From positions 1 to 16,275 of the forward strand of contig JAAZNU010000208.1 in the NCBI GenBank assembly GCA_012798135.1: a DNA stretch of 16,275 nt, read 5' to 3'. The notes under the pieces are model-generated. The model searched no databases. It worked only from the letters and a program-made list of their open reading frames with translations, and had not been told where the DNA came from. The DNA is from Veillonellaceae bacterium (GTDB lineage Bacteria; Bacillota_C; Negativicutes; UBA1444). Positions 8,584 through 16,275 of this stretch are shown here, in pieces (positions within the stretch are counted from its first letter, which is position 1; the number at the start of each line of letters is the position of its first letter). The translations under genes were made by a program, and so were the position numbers.

Positions 8584-9171
8584 TCAAAAATCCGATCCTT
8601 TCCATTGACACAAGCACGCCCCGCAGTGCGGACAGACGATACCGCCACATTCAGGACAAATCCTGTCGACGACCGAATCAAGACCATCCCTTTTACAGTT
8701 CCAGCAGTGGGTGACCCTGCGATGGCGCCTTTGAATGAAGCAGTCCGGCCGAGCGAATGTCACACCGGGCTCACTCTCGCAGCTCTCGTTAGACCGGGGT
8801 TTGGCTTGGGGTTCCCGGTAAGTCGCTGCAGCGGGCGGGCAACTCCTGAGTTTCGCCAGCAGGGACGAATCGATTACAACCTGGCAGAAGTGGCCTTCCT
8901 TAAAGGCAACGAGATTGAAGTCGAAGTCTTCCCGCCCGTTTTCAAATCTTGCGGTGATCAGGGGCATGTACCCAGACCTAGCTTTAACACGGACGATATG
9001 CCCGCTGCCAAATTTCAGATGCAGGACCAGAGTGCCGACCATTTCCTCCAATAAATCTTCTCTGTTTTCGATCAGCCGAGCCAACTCCGCGCCATCAATG
9101 GTCGTCATGGCGTGCGTAGAAACCTTTTCTTCAGTTCCGTTTGAAGACCAGGGAAAAATGTCACTGAACAT
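8584..9171 (-). CDS. Small protein with C-terminal zinc-ribbon cluster
   Basis: A 195-residue protein of no family I can name. The C-terminal 40 residues hold a dense set of metal-ligand candidates: CWNC (156-159), CPEC (172-175), CPHC (180-183) and CLC (186-188), plus His155 and His182. They are arranged as two adjacent zinc ribbons. The N-terminal 110 residues look alpha/beta, with a strand-rich stretch (GTLVLHLKFGSGHIVRVKAR, then NLVAFKEGHFCQVVID), followed by a disordered linker (about 111-150). It sits between the Hsp70-like gene (23-base gap) and the RecD-like gene (33-base gap), so it may be an adaptor between the chaperone-like ATPase and DNA or a helicase; that is inference. The chosen ATG at 9169-9171 has AGAGG about nine bases upstream. 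A second in-frame ATG at codon 22 (MTTIDGAEL) is possible and would drop a poorly structured leader. Confidence 0.82.
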   Translation of the reverse strand: MFSDIFPWSSNGTEEKVSTHAMTTIDGAELARLIENREDLLEEMVGTLVLHLKFGSGHIVRVKARSGYMPLITARFENGREDFDFNLVAFKEGHFCQVVIDSSLLAKLRSCPPAAATYREPQAKPRSNESCESEPGVTFARPDCFIQRRHRRVTHCWNCKRDGLDSVVDRICPECGGIVCPHCGACLCQWKGSDF

Positions 9172-9194
9172 GTGCCTGGCCTCTCGGCTAAAAA

Positions 9195-10850
9195 CTAATG
9201 GGTGTCGTCGTAAACCGCTCCTAACGGTTCAGGGCGGTATAGCGGCGGTAACGGCGGCGTCTGGTCCGGGCAATCCTTCGGAAGTACGTATTTTGCCAAC
9301 TCCGGCCTGGGGATGGTCAAGCCATAAGCCACCGCAAGCCTGGGAAAATCCTTTGGATTTCCCTCAAAATCGGAAGGTGCGGTTAGCGCGGTGACTTCAT
9401 ACGGACCCCACTCATCGCAATACCAGCAGCGTTCGAATATTTCCCTGACGTAAGGAATCCTGCTTCCCCCGCCGCACACAAACACCTTCACTTTATCCTT
9501 ATGCCACTCGCTGCCTCTTCTCCTCTTCTTAAATGCGGTTCCCCAGGCAGGGAAACGGGCTTCTTTCCAGATGTGCTGCAATTCCGCCCTCACTATTGCC
9601 TGGATTTCGGGCCCCATCTTCAATATGCCCTCCATCGCCGATTGCAGCTCGGAAGAATTCAAATTTCGGCCTTTTTCCCGGTTCCAGGTAGCGATCCTGT
9701 TTTCAATCTTCGCCATCCCGCCGGGGAAAGTGACGGCGTTGTACCAATAGGCACATTTATCTTCTTCTGCATCCTCACAAAGGTTGAAGATCGAGAAATC
9801 CGTAGTGCCTGCACCGAAGTCGATCACGCCATGAATCTTGTTTTCTGCCGCCAGAGAATTCACGTAAGAAGCCATCTGGGCCACGGCCTCGGGAACGAGG
9901 TGAACCCTCGAATCGGCTATTTCAACCTCGGGAGTTTTTCCCCAGATTGAGGCAGCGCTTTCGAGCAACTCGATAGCCCGTTGTCCATTCCATTTTCTCT
10001 CTATGGCTTCCGCCACGTTGATCGCTCTTTGGAAACCCGCTCTCACATCTGCCATCTCATATGTATCAATAGGAATACAGACGTTAAAGTTTATCGACTG
10101 TTCATGATCGAAAGTGCGTCCGAGGTGTTGCCGGATCCGCCTGATGGTGTGACCAAGGAAGGCCGCCACCATGTAGCCGGGCTCCAGTATCGCCTGGTCG
10201 ACCTGCTGGCCTTCGCAGTATCGGTCAAACCGTTCCTTCATTTCCCTGTCCAGGAATGTCGGGTTGATATCCCCCGCGAAAAGGACTTTCAGGTACCTTG
10301 CTCCCTCGTACCAGGGACGGTTCCGCAGGAATCGGTCCGCTTCGTCCCCGAAGAGTATCCTTCCTCCTTCGAAGGCGACCAGGGAAGGAACAGCGTAGGG
10401 CATTTGCGGGTTCGAGCCCAAATTCAGAGGAAGCACTTTACCGGCCCCACCGAGCACTCTATAGGCCAGCTTGGTGAAACTCGTCCCGAAATCGATGCCG
10501 ACCCAGATCTTGATTTCCCTTGAAGGGCGGGGCGTGATCGGCTTCCGTTGCTCGGGGGCCTTTCCTGTTTCTTTTGGGTTCAAGGGAACAATTGTCTCCG
10601 CAACTTTCCCGTCCATTTCCTCAGGAAATAGCAAAAGGTCCTCCTCCACCAGGACCCCCTTCAGGAGATCCTGAGCTTCCTGCTCTACCTCTTCAGCCGG
10701 AGGGAGCACCGACGGCGGCTTTGCAGGCTCAGGCTGGTCTTTTGCACCTTGAGGCTCCGCTTTTACAAGCTCGGCAGGGCCTCCCGCCTCCACGCTTTTT
10801 TCTGCTTCCGATTTTCGAAATAGCGATTTTAACCAGTCCGAAACCCCCAT
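9195..10850 (-). CDS. Hsp70/actin-fold ATPase lacking a substrate-binding domain
   Basis: A 551-residue protein. Residues 1-110 are a low-complexity, Pro/Glu/Lys-rich leader with no signal peptide. The actin/Hsp70 nucleotide-binding fold follows: phosphate-1 loop GIDFGTSFTKLAY (118-130), phosphate-2 loop VIDFGAGTTDFSIF (342-355) and adenosine motif CGGGSRIPYVREIF (459-472). The fold ends near 515 and is followed only by a short Pro-rich tail, so the peptide-binding beta domain and lid of DnaK are absent. It should bind and hydrolyse ATP and switch conformation, but the client is unknown. The ATG at 10848-10850 is preceded by GGGGAGGG, and the gene follows the SNF2 gene after 28 bases. Hsp70-like ATPases of this truncated kind are found near phage-defence genes; a role as a switch or assembly factor for the helicases is inferred. 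A filament-forming actin-like role is the main alternative. Confidence 0.92.
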   Translation of the reverse strand: MGVSDWLKSLFRKSEAEKSVEAGGPAELVKAEPQGAKDQPEPAKPPSVLPPAEEVEQEAQDLLKGVLVEEDLLLFPEEMDGKVAETIVPLNPKETGKAPEQRKPITPRPSREIKIWVGIDFGTSFTKLAYRVLGGAGKVLPLNLGSNPQMPYAVPSLVAFEGGRILFGDEADRFLRNRPWYEGARYLKVLFAGDINPTFLDREMKERFDRYCEGQQVDQAILEPGYMVAAFLGHTIRRIRQHLGRTFDHEQSINFNVCIPIDTYEMADVRAGFQRAINVAEAIERKWNGQRAIELLESAASIWGKTPEVEIADSRVHLVPEAVAQMASYVNSLAAENKIHGVIDFGAGTTDFSIFNLCEDAEEDKCAYWYNAVTFPGGMAKIENRIATWNREKGRNLNSSELQSAMEGILKMGPEIQAIVRAELQHIWKEARFPAWGTAFKKRRRGSEWHKDKVKVFVCGGGSRIPYVREIFERCWYCDEWGPYEVTALTAPSDFEGNPKDFPRLAVAYGLTIPRPELAKYVLPKDCPDQTPPLPPLYRPEPLGAVYDDTH

Positions 10851-10878
10851 AGTCCACCCTCCCCGCCAACATCCAGAA

Positions 10879-13800
10879 TCAGTTCTTCCTGATCTCCAGG
10901 CATCCGGCGCAAAGGATCCCGTGCTCGACGTTCAAGGACCTGCGAGCCTCCAACTTTTCTATTTCCGCCTGTTTTTCGGCGCTACGGTTTCTGATTTCCC
11001 CTTCGAGTAGCCTTAGTATTCTCTGATCCGGTCGCGGCTTTGCCCGCTCGTTAGCCAACCTCTCTTTTCTCTGGTTCAGGACGCGGTCATAAAACGATTC
11101 CATTGCCTGGATCCGCCTGTCAACGAAAACAGTGTTGGCAAGAGTCAACCTCTCCCTCATCTTCGTGACCCTGGCCTGGATCAATTTTTCCGCCCTTTCC
11201 ACCGCATTTCGCATGTCCTGTTCTTCGAAGGTGGGTGGAGGCGTGATCGAACTCTTTCCCTTTTCCAGCATCTCGCCGAAAAGAAATTCTGCCTTTTCCT
11301 GGTCGCAAGCCTCCTCCAGGTACCCGTCCAGGATGACAGCCTGAAGCAGGTATTCCGGCCTCGCGGCCCTGACATCCACCATGTAGACGAAGAAAAAATA
11401 AAAGCCCTCGGGCATCTCCGCACTTTCGAGGCAAACGTAATGGCAGCTACTGGCAACCTTTTCCGATCGTCCGAGGTGGCTCACAATGCCGCGGATAAGC
11501 GGATGAAGAAGGTTGATAAACTCACGCTTGGGATTCTGGAAGGCCACATCCCCGCTGAACGTGATTTCCCTCCAACCAGCATGTCCCCTTCCGGCAGCAT
11601 TGAAATCCGCCAGCACCCCCTCCCGCGCGAGGATTCCAATCAGGTCATCTGCCGGCAAAATCCTGCCCCATTGTTTTTCCCGATCGTATTCCAGCCTCGT
11701 CAGGGGAGCGTGATTCTTCAGGAAATCCTCCACCAGGCACCGGACCTGTTCAGGCGTAATGTACAGCCGGTTCTTCTGTACCCTGGCAACCTCTTCCTGG
11801 AAAAAGGCATCGGTGCCGATGAAACGGGCAGCTTCCGACTCGATCCGCCTTAGCTCCGTTTCCCGGCTCTGGATGACAAAAAGTTGCCTCTCTAAAGCCT
11901 GTTGCTGTTCCTCGGCTGTCATCGGGCGGCTGAAAATCTCGAACTCCAGGTTGCGCGTGATTTCACCCAGGATGAGTTCGAGTTCCCCGATAGACCGCTC
12001 GAAAATGCCGATCCTTTCGTACAGCCTTTTCAGGATTCTTTCCTCGATCGTGTCCTTGACCCAGAAATGGTAGATGGCAATGAAATCCGATTCCTGACCG
12101 ATTCGGTCCAGTCGGCCGATCCGCTGCTCCACGTCCATCGGGTTCCAGGGAAGGTCGTAGTTGAAGAGGATGTGGCAGAACTGGAAGTCCAGGCCTTCCG
12201 ACCCGACCTTGGAAGACAGGAGGATCTCGACCTCCGGGTTTTCCCGGAAGGCGGCGATCTTCTCCGCCCGTTCTTCCCCGGTCACGTCGCCGGAGATCAG
12301 GACACTGCGAATGCCGTCCGCGTTAAGCCGGCGCTGGAGGTAGGAAAGAGTTCCCTTGAAGAAGGCAAAAACCAGGATCTTCGGGTGCATCTCTTTTTGC
12401 CGGATGCTCATGACGGACTTTTTGAAGGCTTCGTATTTCGAGTCCCGGGCATTTTGGGGCCAGATCTTCAGCAGATCCGCGAGTCTTTGCCTAGCCACGT
12501 TTAAGGTTGGGAACTCTTCGTCCCCGTTTCCGTTCCCCCCCTCGAGCAACGGGGCCAGGTCTTCTAAGCCTTCACCATCCTCGACCAGGAATTCGCCTTC
12601 CTCCCGCATTTTTTGCCGATAGTGTTCGACCATTGCCGGAATGGACGAAGCCATGCGGCGTTGCGGCGTATTCAGGATCCATTTTTCTATGTACGCGGTC
12701 TGCCCGCGGCTGGCACAAAGGGCTCGAACGTAGTCCGTCACCGCCTCGTAAAAGGCCTTTTCGTACTCCGTAAATTCCACGAGAACCGGGTGGGCCTGCC
12801 TCCTGGTGAAGTTCTCGTGGACTTCACGGCGCCGCGTCCGGGTATAGATGTGGCTGATCAGGTTCAGCGAGGAAAAAGCCCGGAGGGCCTCGATCTGGGC
12901 ATTGTTGCGTTCCTTTTCCGGAGCTTTTGCTTCGACTGCTTCCTCCAGTACCTTCAGAGCCCCTTGAGCTTCGAGGAAATAGGGATTGCTTCGGATGATG
13001 GCGTGTTGTCCTGCGGCTTCCAGGTGTAGATGCGCCGAGGCCAGGTCCGGCGGGATCCGGGAAAGCGCGTTCTGGGCCAAAACGACGTTCTCGTTGACCT
13101 GGAACCGGAAGAGGGCGTTGTGAACTTCAGGGAATTCCTGCCGATCCAGGATCTGGAGCAGGTGGAAAAGGTTCTCTATCCCGAGCTGCACCGGCGTTGC
13201 CGTCAGCATCACCATCGAGGTCGCCCCTGCGGACAGGACCGTACCCGCCTGCCATTGTTTCTTACCCGGGTTCCGCATGTGATGGGCTTCGTCCACGATA
13301 ACCATGTCGAAATCCGGCCCGATTTCCTGCAGCCGTTTCAGCACCCTGCTCGACCGGATGGTCTCGAGGGAGACGATCCCGTTGAATTTCACAGACTCTG
13401 GAGCAACCTCGTACTGGTCCAGGATTTCCATGAAATCCGTGGCCCTCAGGATTCGAAATTCCTCGTCGAAACGAGCCTTCATCTCCTGTTTCCACTTCAT
13501 CCGGAGCCCTGAAGGGCAAACGACCAGCACCCGGCTCACGGAAAAACGGGCCCGGAACTCGGTCAGGATCAGCCCGGCTTCGATCGTTTTTCCCAGGCCG
13601 ACCTCGTCGCAGACCAGCACACGGTATTTCTCGGAATCCAGGAACTTGACCAGGGGCTTGAACTGGTAGGGGTAAAAGCGGGTTCTCGAAGCGTTAAACG
13701 CATAGAGGGTATTCCTGATCGGCTGGGTTTTCGACAGGCGCTGCACCGTGACGGTTTTGAGGAGTTCCTCGAAACCGGAAAAAACGCTCGAAATAAAGTC

Positions 13801-13992
13801 CTCGTAGGCTCCCCTCTCGGGGTTGTAAGGGAGCAGGTCGTCCTCCATGACCGATCTCAACCCATGCGGGTGCGGCCACAAAACCTTGTAGTACTGCACG
13901 CCCCCCTCGATAGGAATCACCCTGTGAACCGGGCCGTACCGAGTCGAGTCGTTCCTGTCCTGAACATAATCACCGACCTGGAAACGCGGCAT
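10879..13992 (-). CDS. SNF2/RapA-type DNA translocase
   Basis: A 1037-residue superfamily 2 ATPase. Residues 1-58 resemble a small beta-barrel (SH3/Tudor-like: VGDYVQDRNDSTRYGPVHRV, then YKVLWPHPHG), as at the N-terminus of RapA/HepA. The motor follows: the Q-like FYPYQFKPL (106-114), Walker A CDEVGLGKTIEAGL (128-141), DEAHHM (234-239), TATP (264-267), motif V GSEGLDFQ (597-604) and motif VI QRIGRLDRIGQ (623-633). The insert of about 270 residues between the two RecA lobes and the long helical C-terminal part (to about 1000, rich in Glu/Arg) fit the HepA group; the tail ends with a lone CAGC. Such proteins translocate on double-stranded DNA and remodel bound proteins. RapA acts on RNA polymerase, of interest because a sigma domain is encoded in the same operon. 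SNF2 enzymes also occur in DISARM (DrmD) and BREX, and I cannot say which subgroup this is. The ATG at 13990-13992 has a GGGGGG site upstream. Confidence 0.94.
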   Translation of the reverse strand: MPRFQVGDYVQDRNDSTRYGPVHRVIPIEGGVQYYKVLWPHPHGLRSVMEDDLLPYNPERGAYEDFISSVFSGFEELLKTVTVQRLSKTQPIRNTLYAFNASRTRFYPYQFKPLVKFLDSEKYRVLVCDEVGLGKTIEAGLILTEFRARFSVSRVLVVCPSGLRMKWKQEMKARFDEEFRILRATDFMEILDQYEVAPESVKFNGIVSLETIRSSRVLKRLQEIGPDFDMVIVDEAHHMRNPGKKQWQAGTVLSAGATSMVMLTATPVQLGIENLFHLLQILDRQEFPEVHNALFRFQVNENVVLAQNALSRIPPDLASAHLHLEAAGQHAIIRSNPYFLEAQGALKVLEEAVEAKAPEKERNNAQIEALRAFSSLNLISHIYTRTRRREVHENFTRRQAHPVLVEFTEYEKAFYEAVTDYVRALCASRGQTAYIEKWILNTPQRRMASSIPAMVEHYRQKMREEGEFLVEDGEGLEDLAPLLEGGNGNGDEEFPTLNVARQRLADLLKIWPQNARDSKYEAFKKSVMSIRQKEMHPKILVFAFFKGTLSYLQRRLNADGIRSVLISGDVTGEERAEKIAAFRENPEVEILLSSKVGSEGLDFQFCHILFNYDLPWNPMDVEQRIGRLDRIGQESDFIAIYHFWVKDTIEERILKRLYERIGIFERSIGELELILGEITRNLEFEIFSRPMTAEEQQQALERQLFVIQSRETELRRIESEAARFIGTDAFFQEEVARVQKNRLYITPEQVRCLVEDFLKNHAPLTRLEYDREKQWGRILPADDLIGILAREGVLADFNAAGRGHAGWREITFSGDVAFQNPKREFINLLHPLIRGIVSHLGRSEKVASSCHYVCLESAEMPEGFYFFFVYMVDVRAARPEYLLQAVILDGYLEEACDQEKAEFLFGEMLEKGKSSITPPPTFEEQDMRNAVERAEKLIQARVTKMRERLTLANTVFVDRRIQAMESFYDRVLNQRKERLANERAKPRPDQRILRLLEGEIRNRSAEKQAEIEKLEARRSLNVEHGILCAGCLEIRKN

Positions 13993-14036
13993 GGTTTCCC
14001 CCCGTTCGGCTTATAAGAATCGAGCATTTTTGACTC

Positions 14037-16085
14037 TTACTGGTCGATCGCCTTCAGCAACGCATCCTTCGCGTCGAGGTAAAACTGGATATCGATTTTC
14101 GTCGCCATGTCATCCGACAGGTCGAAGAGCTGACGCCGGCAGGAAACGGGCATCAGAATTGCCGTCGCTCCCTTTTCCACCGCGATCTCGACAAGCGGAA
14201 CCGGGTTGTAAACGGACTCGATCGACCTGCCGAGGTTCAGTTCCCCGACGATCACGAGCCCCCCGCGGACGCTCTTCTTCAGGAGAGACGTGCACAGCGC
14301 GACCAGAGCGGCGACCCCCAGCTTCGCCCCCGATTTGGCCGTGTCGAACTCCCTCAGTTGGACGGTGAATTCGTGCTGTCTCGGGTTTTTGTCGCCAACC
14401 AGCTGCACGCCGCGCGAGTAGAGGTTCTGTTCGGCGCAGCCCAGGCTTTCCCTGAAAGCCGAGGGAACCGGCTTGTTCAGGATTTTCACTCCCGATCCCG
14501 GCCCTTCGTTGACCTCGATCCGGTAAAGGCCCGGATGTTCTTCGGCTCCTCCGGGGCTGATCGTCCAGACCTGGCCGGGCTCCAAGGGATCGCCGCCGAT
14601 GCTGTTTTCGCTCTGGAGCTCCGGGGTCGAAACGAATTTTTCCACTCCGTCGGCACCCATGACGTAGCTGAAATGCGTGCTCCGGAACTCAGCAGCCCCG
14701 ATCCTTTTCTGCTGCTCCTTAACCCTTCTCCGGCTTTCCATGGCGATCCGGACACTCCATTCCAGATCCTCTTCCGGAATGGCCTGGTCTTCTCCTGGAT
14801 AGAGGAGCTTCAGCAACCCGCTGGCCGTCTTGTTGACCGCGTTGGTGTCCCGTCCGCTCAGGGCTCCCCCGAAAAAGACCCGGTTCTGGAGGTGGTTGAC
14901 CCGGCTCTGGTTTCTCAGGTGAGTCCAGCACTCCGACAGGAAATCGCTCACTAGCCCGAAATGGTCCGTTTTCAGGGCCTTGTCGATTTTCGGCACGTCC
15001 CAGCCGGGAAGATAGGCGTGAATCCGGTCCATGAAGGCCGTGTCGTCGCGCATCTCCGGCGGGAGGGGCCCCAAAAGATGGCCGATCCGTTGCTGGTGTT
15101 CCACGTCGACCTCAAAGTTCCCCACCAGGACGAGGCTGCCGTCTGCCCGGATGCTCTCCTTGCCGCGGCTGAATTCCCCGGATTCCATGTATCCCTTCAT
15201 GATGTTGACGCCGTCTTTCTGGTCGAAGGAGATTCCTGAGATCTCGTCGAAGCAGACGACGTCGTACTGGCAGACAAGTCCTCTCTGCCCTGTGGCGTTG
15301 TTCACGAACATCTGGGCGACGGTGGCCTTACCCCCGGAGATCAGATGAGCATAGGGCGAAATCTGCTGGAACAGGTGGCTTTTCCCCGTCCCCCGCGGCC
15401 CCAGCTCGACGAGGTTGTAGTTTCGTTCCACGAACGGGACCATGCGGAGCAGAAAGGCGTTCTTCTGGCGCTCTGTCAGGTTGTTCCCTTCGATCCCGAT
15501 GCTTCGAAGCAGCAGGGTTTTCCATTCTTCCGTGGAAAAGCCCTTGCGCGCCTCGGCCAGGATATCGAGGACATCCCGCTTCGAGAGCTGGATCTCCCTC
15601 AGACCGTCGATGCCGAACGGACGCCCCTTGTTTTCCTGGGCTATGGCGGCATCGTAGCTCAGGGTCACCTCGGCATAGAAGCCGCCCGTGAGCATCCTCT
15701 CGTGCTGGCCGACCAGTTCCGGGCTGATTCGCGCGTCCGTGATCCGCAGGCTGGGCAGCGTCGCGACGTAGGAATCCGTCTTCGCGTCCAGGCGGGCGGT
15801 GATCAGGTCGATGATCTTGACCTCGCCGTTTTCCCTGGCCCTGGCCTTGAAGAGTTCTTCCTCCCCCGCCTTGACCGTTCGGGACTTGAGCTGCCGCTGC
15901 ACGATCTCGAGCCCTTCGTCGATCTCGTCCTCATTCGTGCTGGCACAGTATCGCCCGAGCATGAACTCGACCACGTAGGTCGGCACCGGGAATTGGCGGC
16001 TAAAGGTCCTGACCAGGTCCTTGCGGACCAGGTACCCTTCGAGCGACGAGGCCGCTTTCCTGTCGATCACGTCCATTTCAACCAT
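14037..16085 (-). CDS. brxL: BREX protein BrxL (AAA+ with Lon-like C-terminal domain)
   Basis: A 682-residue protein with the usual BrxL build. Residues 1-200 form the N-terminal domain. The AAA+ core has Walker A GPRGTGKS (229-236), Walker B VVCFDEIS (276-283), a sensor Asn in VGNFE (321-325) and a strongly family-typical stretch around PLPPEMRDDTAFMDRIHAYL (340-359) with the likely arginine finger Arg354. Residues 550-682 are the Lon-like domain. The Ser-Lys protease dyad appears lost: the Lon GPSAG position reads GAKLG (586-590), and the partner Lys region reads VPLVEIAV. In BREX, BrxL is a ring-forming DNA-binding ATPase needed for phage defence and is commonly encoded after pglZ. The ATG (16083-16085) follows GGGGGCGGG by four bases and overlaps the upstream gene's end by 8 bases. 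A second Met at codon 4 is a poorer start. The BrxL assignment is confident; the BREX type cannot be set from this window. Confidence 0.95.
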   Translation of the reverse strand: MVEMDVIDRKAASSLEGYLVRKDLVRTFSRQFPVPTYVVEFMLGRYCASTNEDEIDEGLEIVQRQLKSRTVKAGEEELFKARARENGEVKIIDLITARLDAKTDSYVATLPSLRITDARISPELVGQHERMLTGGFYAEVTLSYDAAIAQENKGRPFGIDGLREIQLSKRDVLDILAEARKGFSTEEWKTLLLRSIGIEGNNLTERQKNAFLLRMVPFVERNYNLVELGPRGTGKSHLFQQISPYAHLISGGKATVAQMFVNNATGQRGLVCQYDVVCFDEISGISFDQKDGVNIMKGYMESGEFSRGKESIRADGSLVLVGNFEVDVEHQQRIGHLLGPLPPEMRDDTAFMDRIHAYLPGWDVPKIDKALKTDHFGLVSDFLSECWTHLRNQSRVNHLQNRVFFGGALSGRDTNAVNKTASGLLKLLYPGEDQAIPEEDLEWSVRIAMESRRRVKEQQKRIGAAEFRSTHFSYVMGADGVEKFVSTPELQSENSIGGDPLEPGQVWTISPGGAEEHPGLYRIEVNEGPGSGVKILNKPVPSAFRESLGCAEQNLYSRGVQLVGDKNPRQHEFTVQLREFDTAKSGAKLGVAALVALCTSLLKKSVRGGLVIVGELNLGRSIESVYNPVPLVEIAVEKGATAILMPVSCRRQLFDLSDDMATKIDIQFYLDAKDALLKAIDQ

Positions 16086-16275
16086 TTTTCCCGCCCCCGA
16101 TCACCGTGGAAATTTGCGCCACGGGCGTGCCTTCCTTGTCGATCAAGACCACCGTTGCATCACGTCCTTCCAGGTCCTCATCCTCGATGAAGACAGAGGC
16201 GGCCCCTTTCTCCTTGACCGGTTTGGCCGCGGTTACCAGGCTGGACGAAGGATTTCCCGCCTGGCTTCGCACGTC
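16078..16275 (-). CDS. 3' end of an unidentified gene, possibly pglZ
   Basis: The last 65 codons of a gene entering from the right edge, open to the edge and ending in TGA at 16078-16080. The visible tail has a disordered piece (SSSLVTAAKPVKEKGAAS) and then a short beta-rich end (ATVVLIDKEGTPVAQISTVI) closing in GGGKNG. It overlaps BrxL by 8 bases, so the two are probably translated together. In BREX loci the gene just before brxL is very often pglZ, and a beta-rich tail of this kind would fit, but the fragment holds no PglZ catalytic residues. The identity is context-based inference only. Confidence 0.6.
   Translation of the reverse strand, partial: DVRSQAGNPSSSLVTAAKPVKEKGAASVFIEDEDLEGRDATVVLIDKEGTPVAQISTVIGGGKNG

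Noticed and set aside
14010..14017. CTTATAAG palindrome with a TATAAG -10-like hexamer in the gap before the SNF2 gene
   Set aside because: No fitting -35 hexamer 16-18 bases upstream, and an 8-base palindrome can occur by chance; an internal promoter is not supported.
15345..16190. Long plus-strand open frame opposite brxL, and similar ones at 3985-4527 and 80-523
   Set aside because: They mirror strongly supported minus-strand genes with conserved motifs, show no recognisable domains, and arise from GC-rich codon use.
1..16275. Dpd (7-deazapurine DNA modification) system, because it also has SNF2- and RecQ-like helicases
   Set aside because: No DpdA transglycosylase or other Dpd-specific gene is visible, and BrxL, Hsp70-like and RecD-like genes are not expected there.

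Overview
The window is bacterial, tightly packed, and coded entirely on the minus strand. I read it right to left as one long operon of nine genes, the first and last cut by the window edges. Gaps between genes are 44 bases or less and two junctions overlap by 8 bases. I see no terminator, tRNA, rRNA, CRISPR array, insertion sequence or gene-free stretch above 300 bases. The host cannot be named from this alone. Shine-Dalgarno sites, TTG starts and a primary-type sigma-70 domain with region 1.1 are ordinary for bacteria, and a mid-to-high GC proteobacterium- or Desulfobacterota-like host is only a weak guess.

In transcription order: (1) the 3' end of an unidentified gene, possibly pglZ, at 16078-16275; (2) BrxL, the AAA+/Lon-like ATPase of BREX phage-defence systems; (3) a 1037-residue SNF2/RapA-type ATPase; (4) a truncated Hsp70/actin-fold ATPase without a substrate-binding domain; (5) a 195-residue protein ending in a dense cysteine cluster (zinc ribbons); (6) a RecD-like SF1 helicase with an unassigned C-terminal domain; (7) a TPR protein with a cold-shock-like C-terminal domain; (8) a 1588-residue protein in which a RecQ-family helicase is joined by a Pro/Glu-rich linker to an essentially complete primary-type sigma-70 factor (regions 1.1, 1.2, 2, 3 and 4); (9) the start of a charged, coiled-coil-like gene leaving the left edge.

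The set looks like an anti-phage or DNA-surveillance locus: BrxL, three unlike DNA motors (SNF2, RecD-like, RecQ-like) and a chaperone-like ATPase. No methyltransferase or recognisable nuclease is visible, so the modification and effector parts, if present, lie outside. The most remarkable item is the RecQ-sigma fusion. Residues that bind core RNA polymerase, the -10 and the -35 elements appear intact, while the sigma finger (region 3.2) carries an acidic insertion of about 18 residues. A physical link between a defence helicase and RNA polymerase recruitment is not something I know from any described system. I infer that it couples the complex to transcription, or senses phage takeover of the polymerase.
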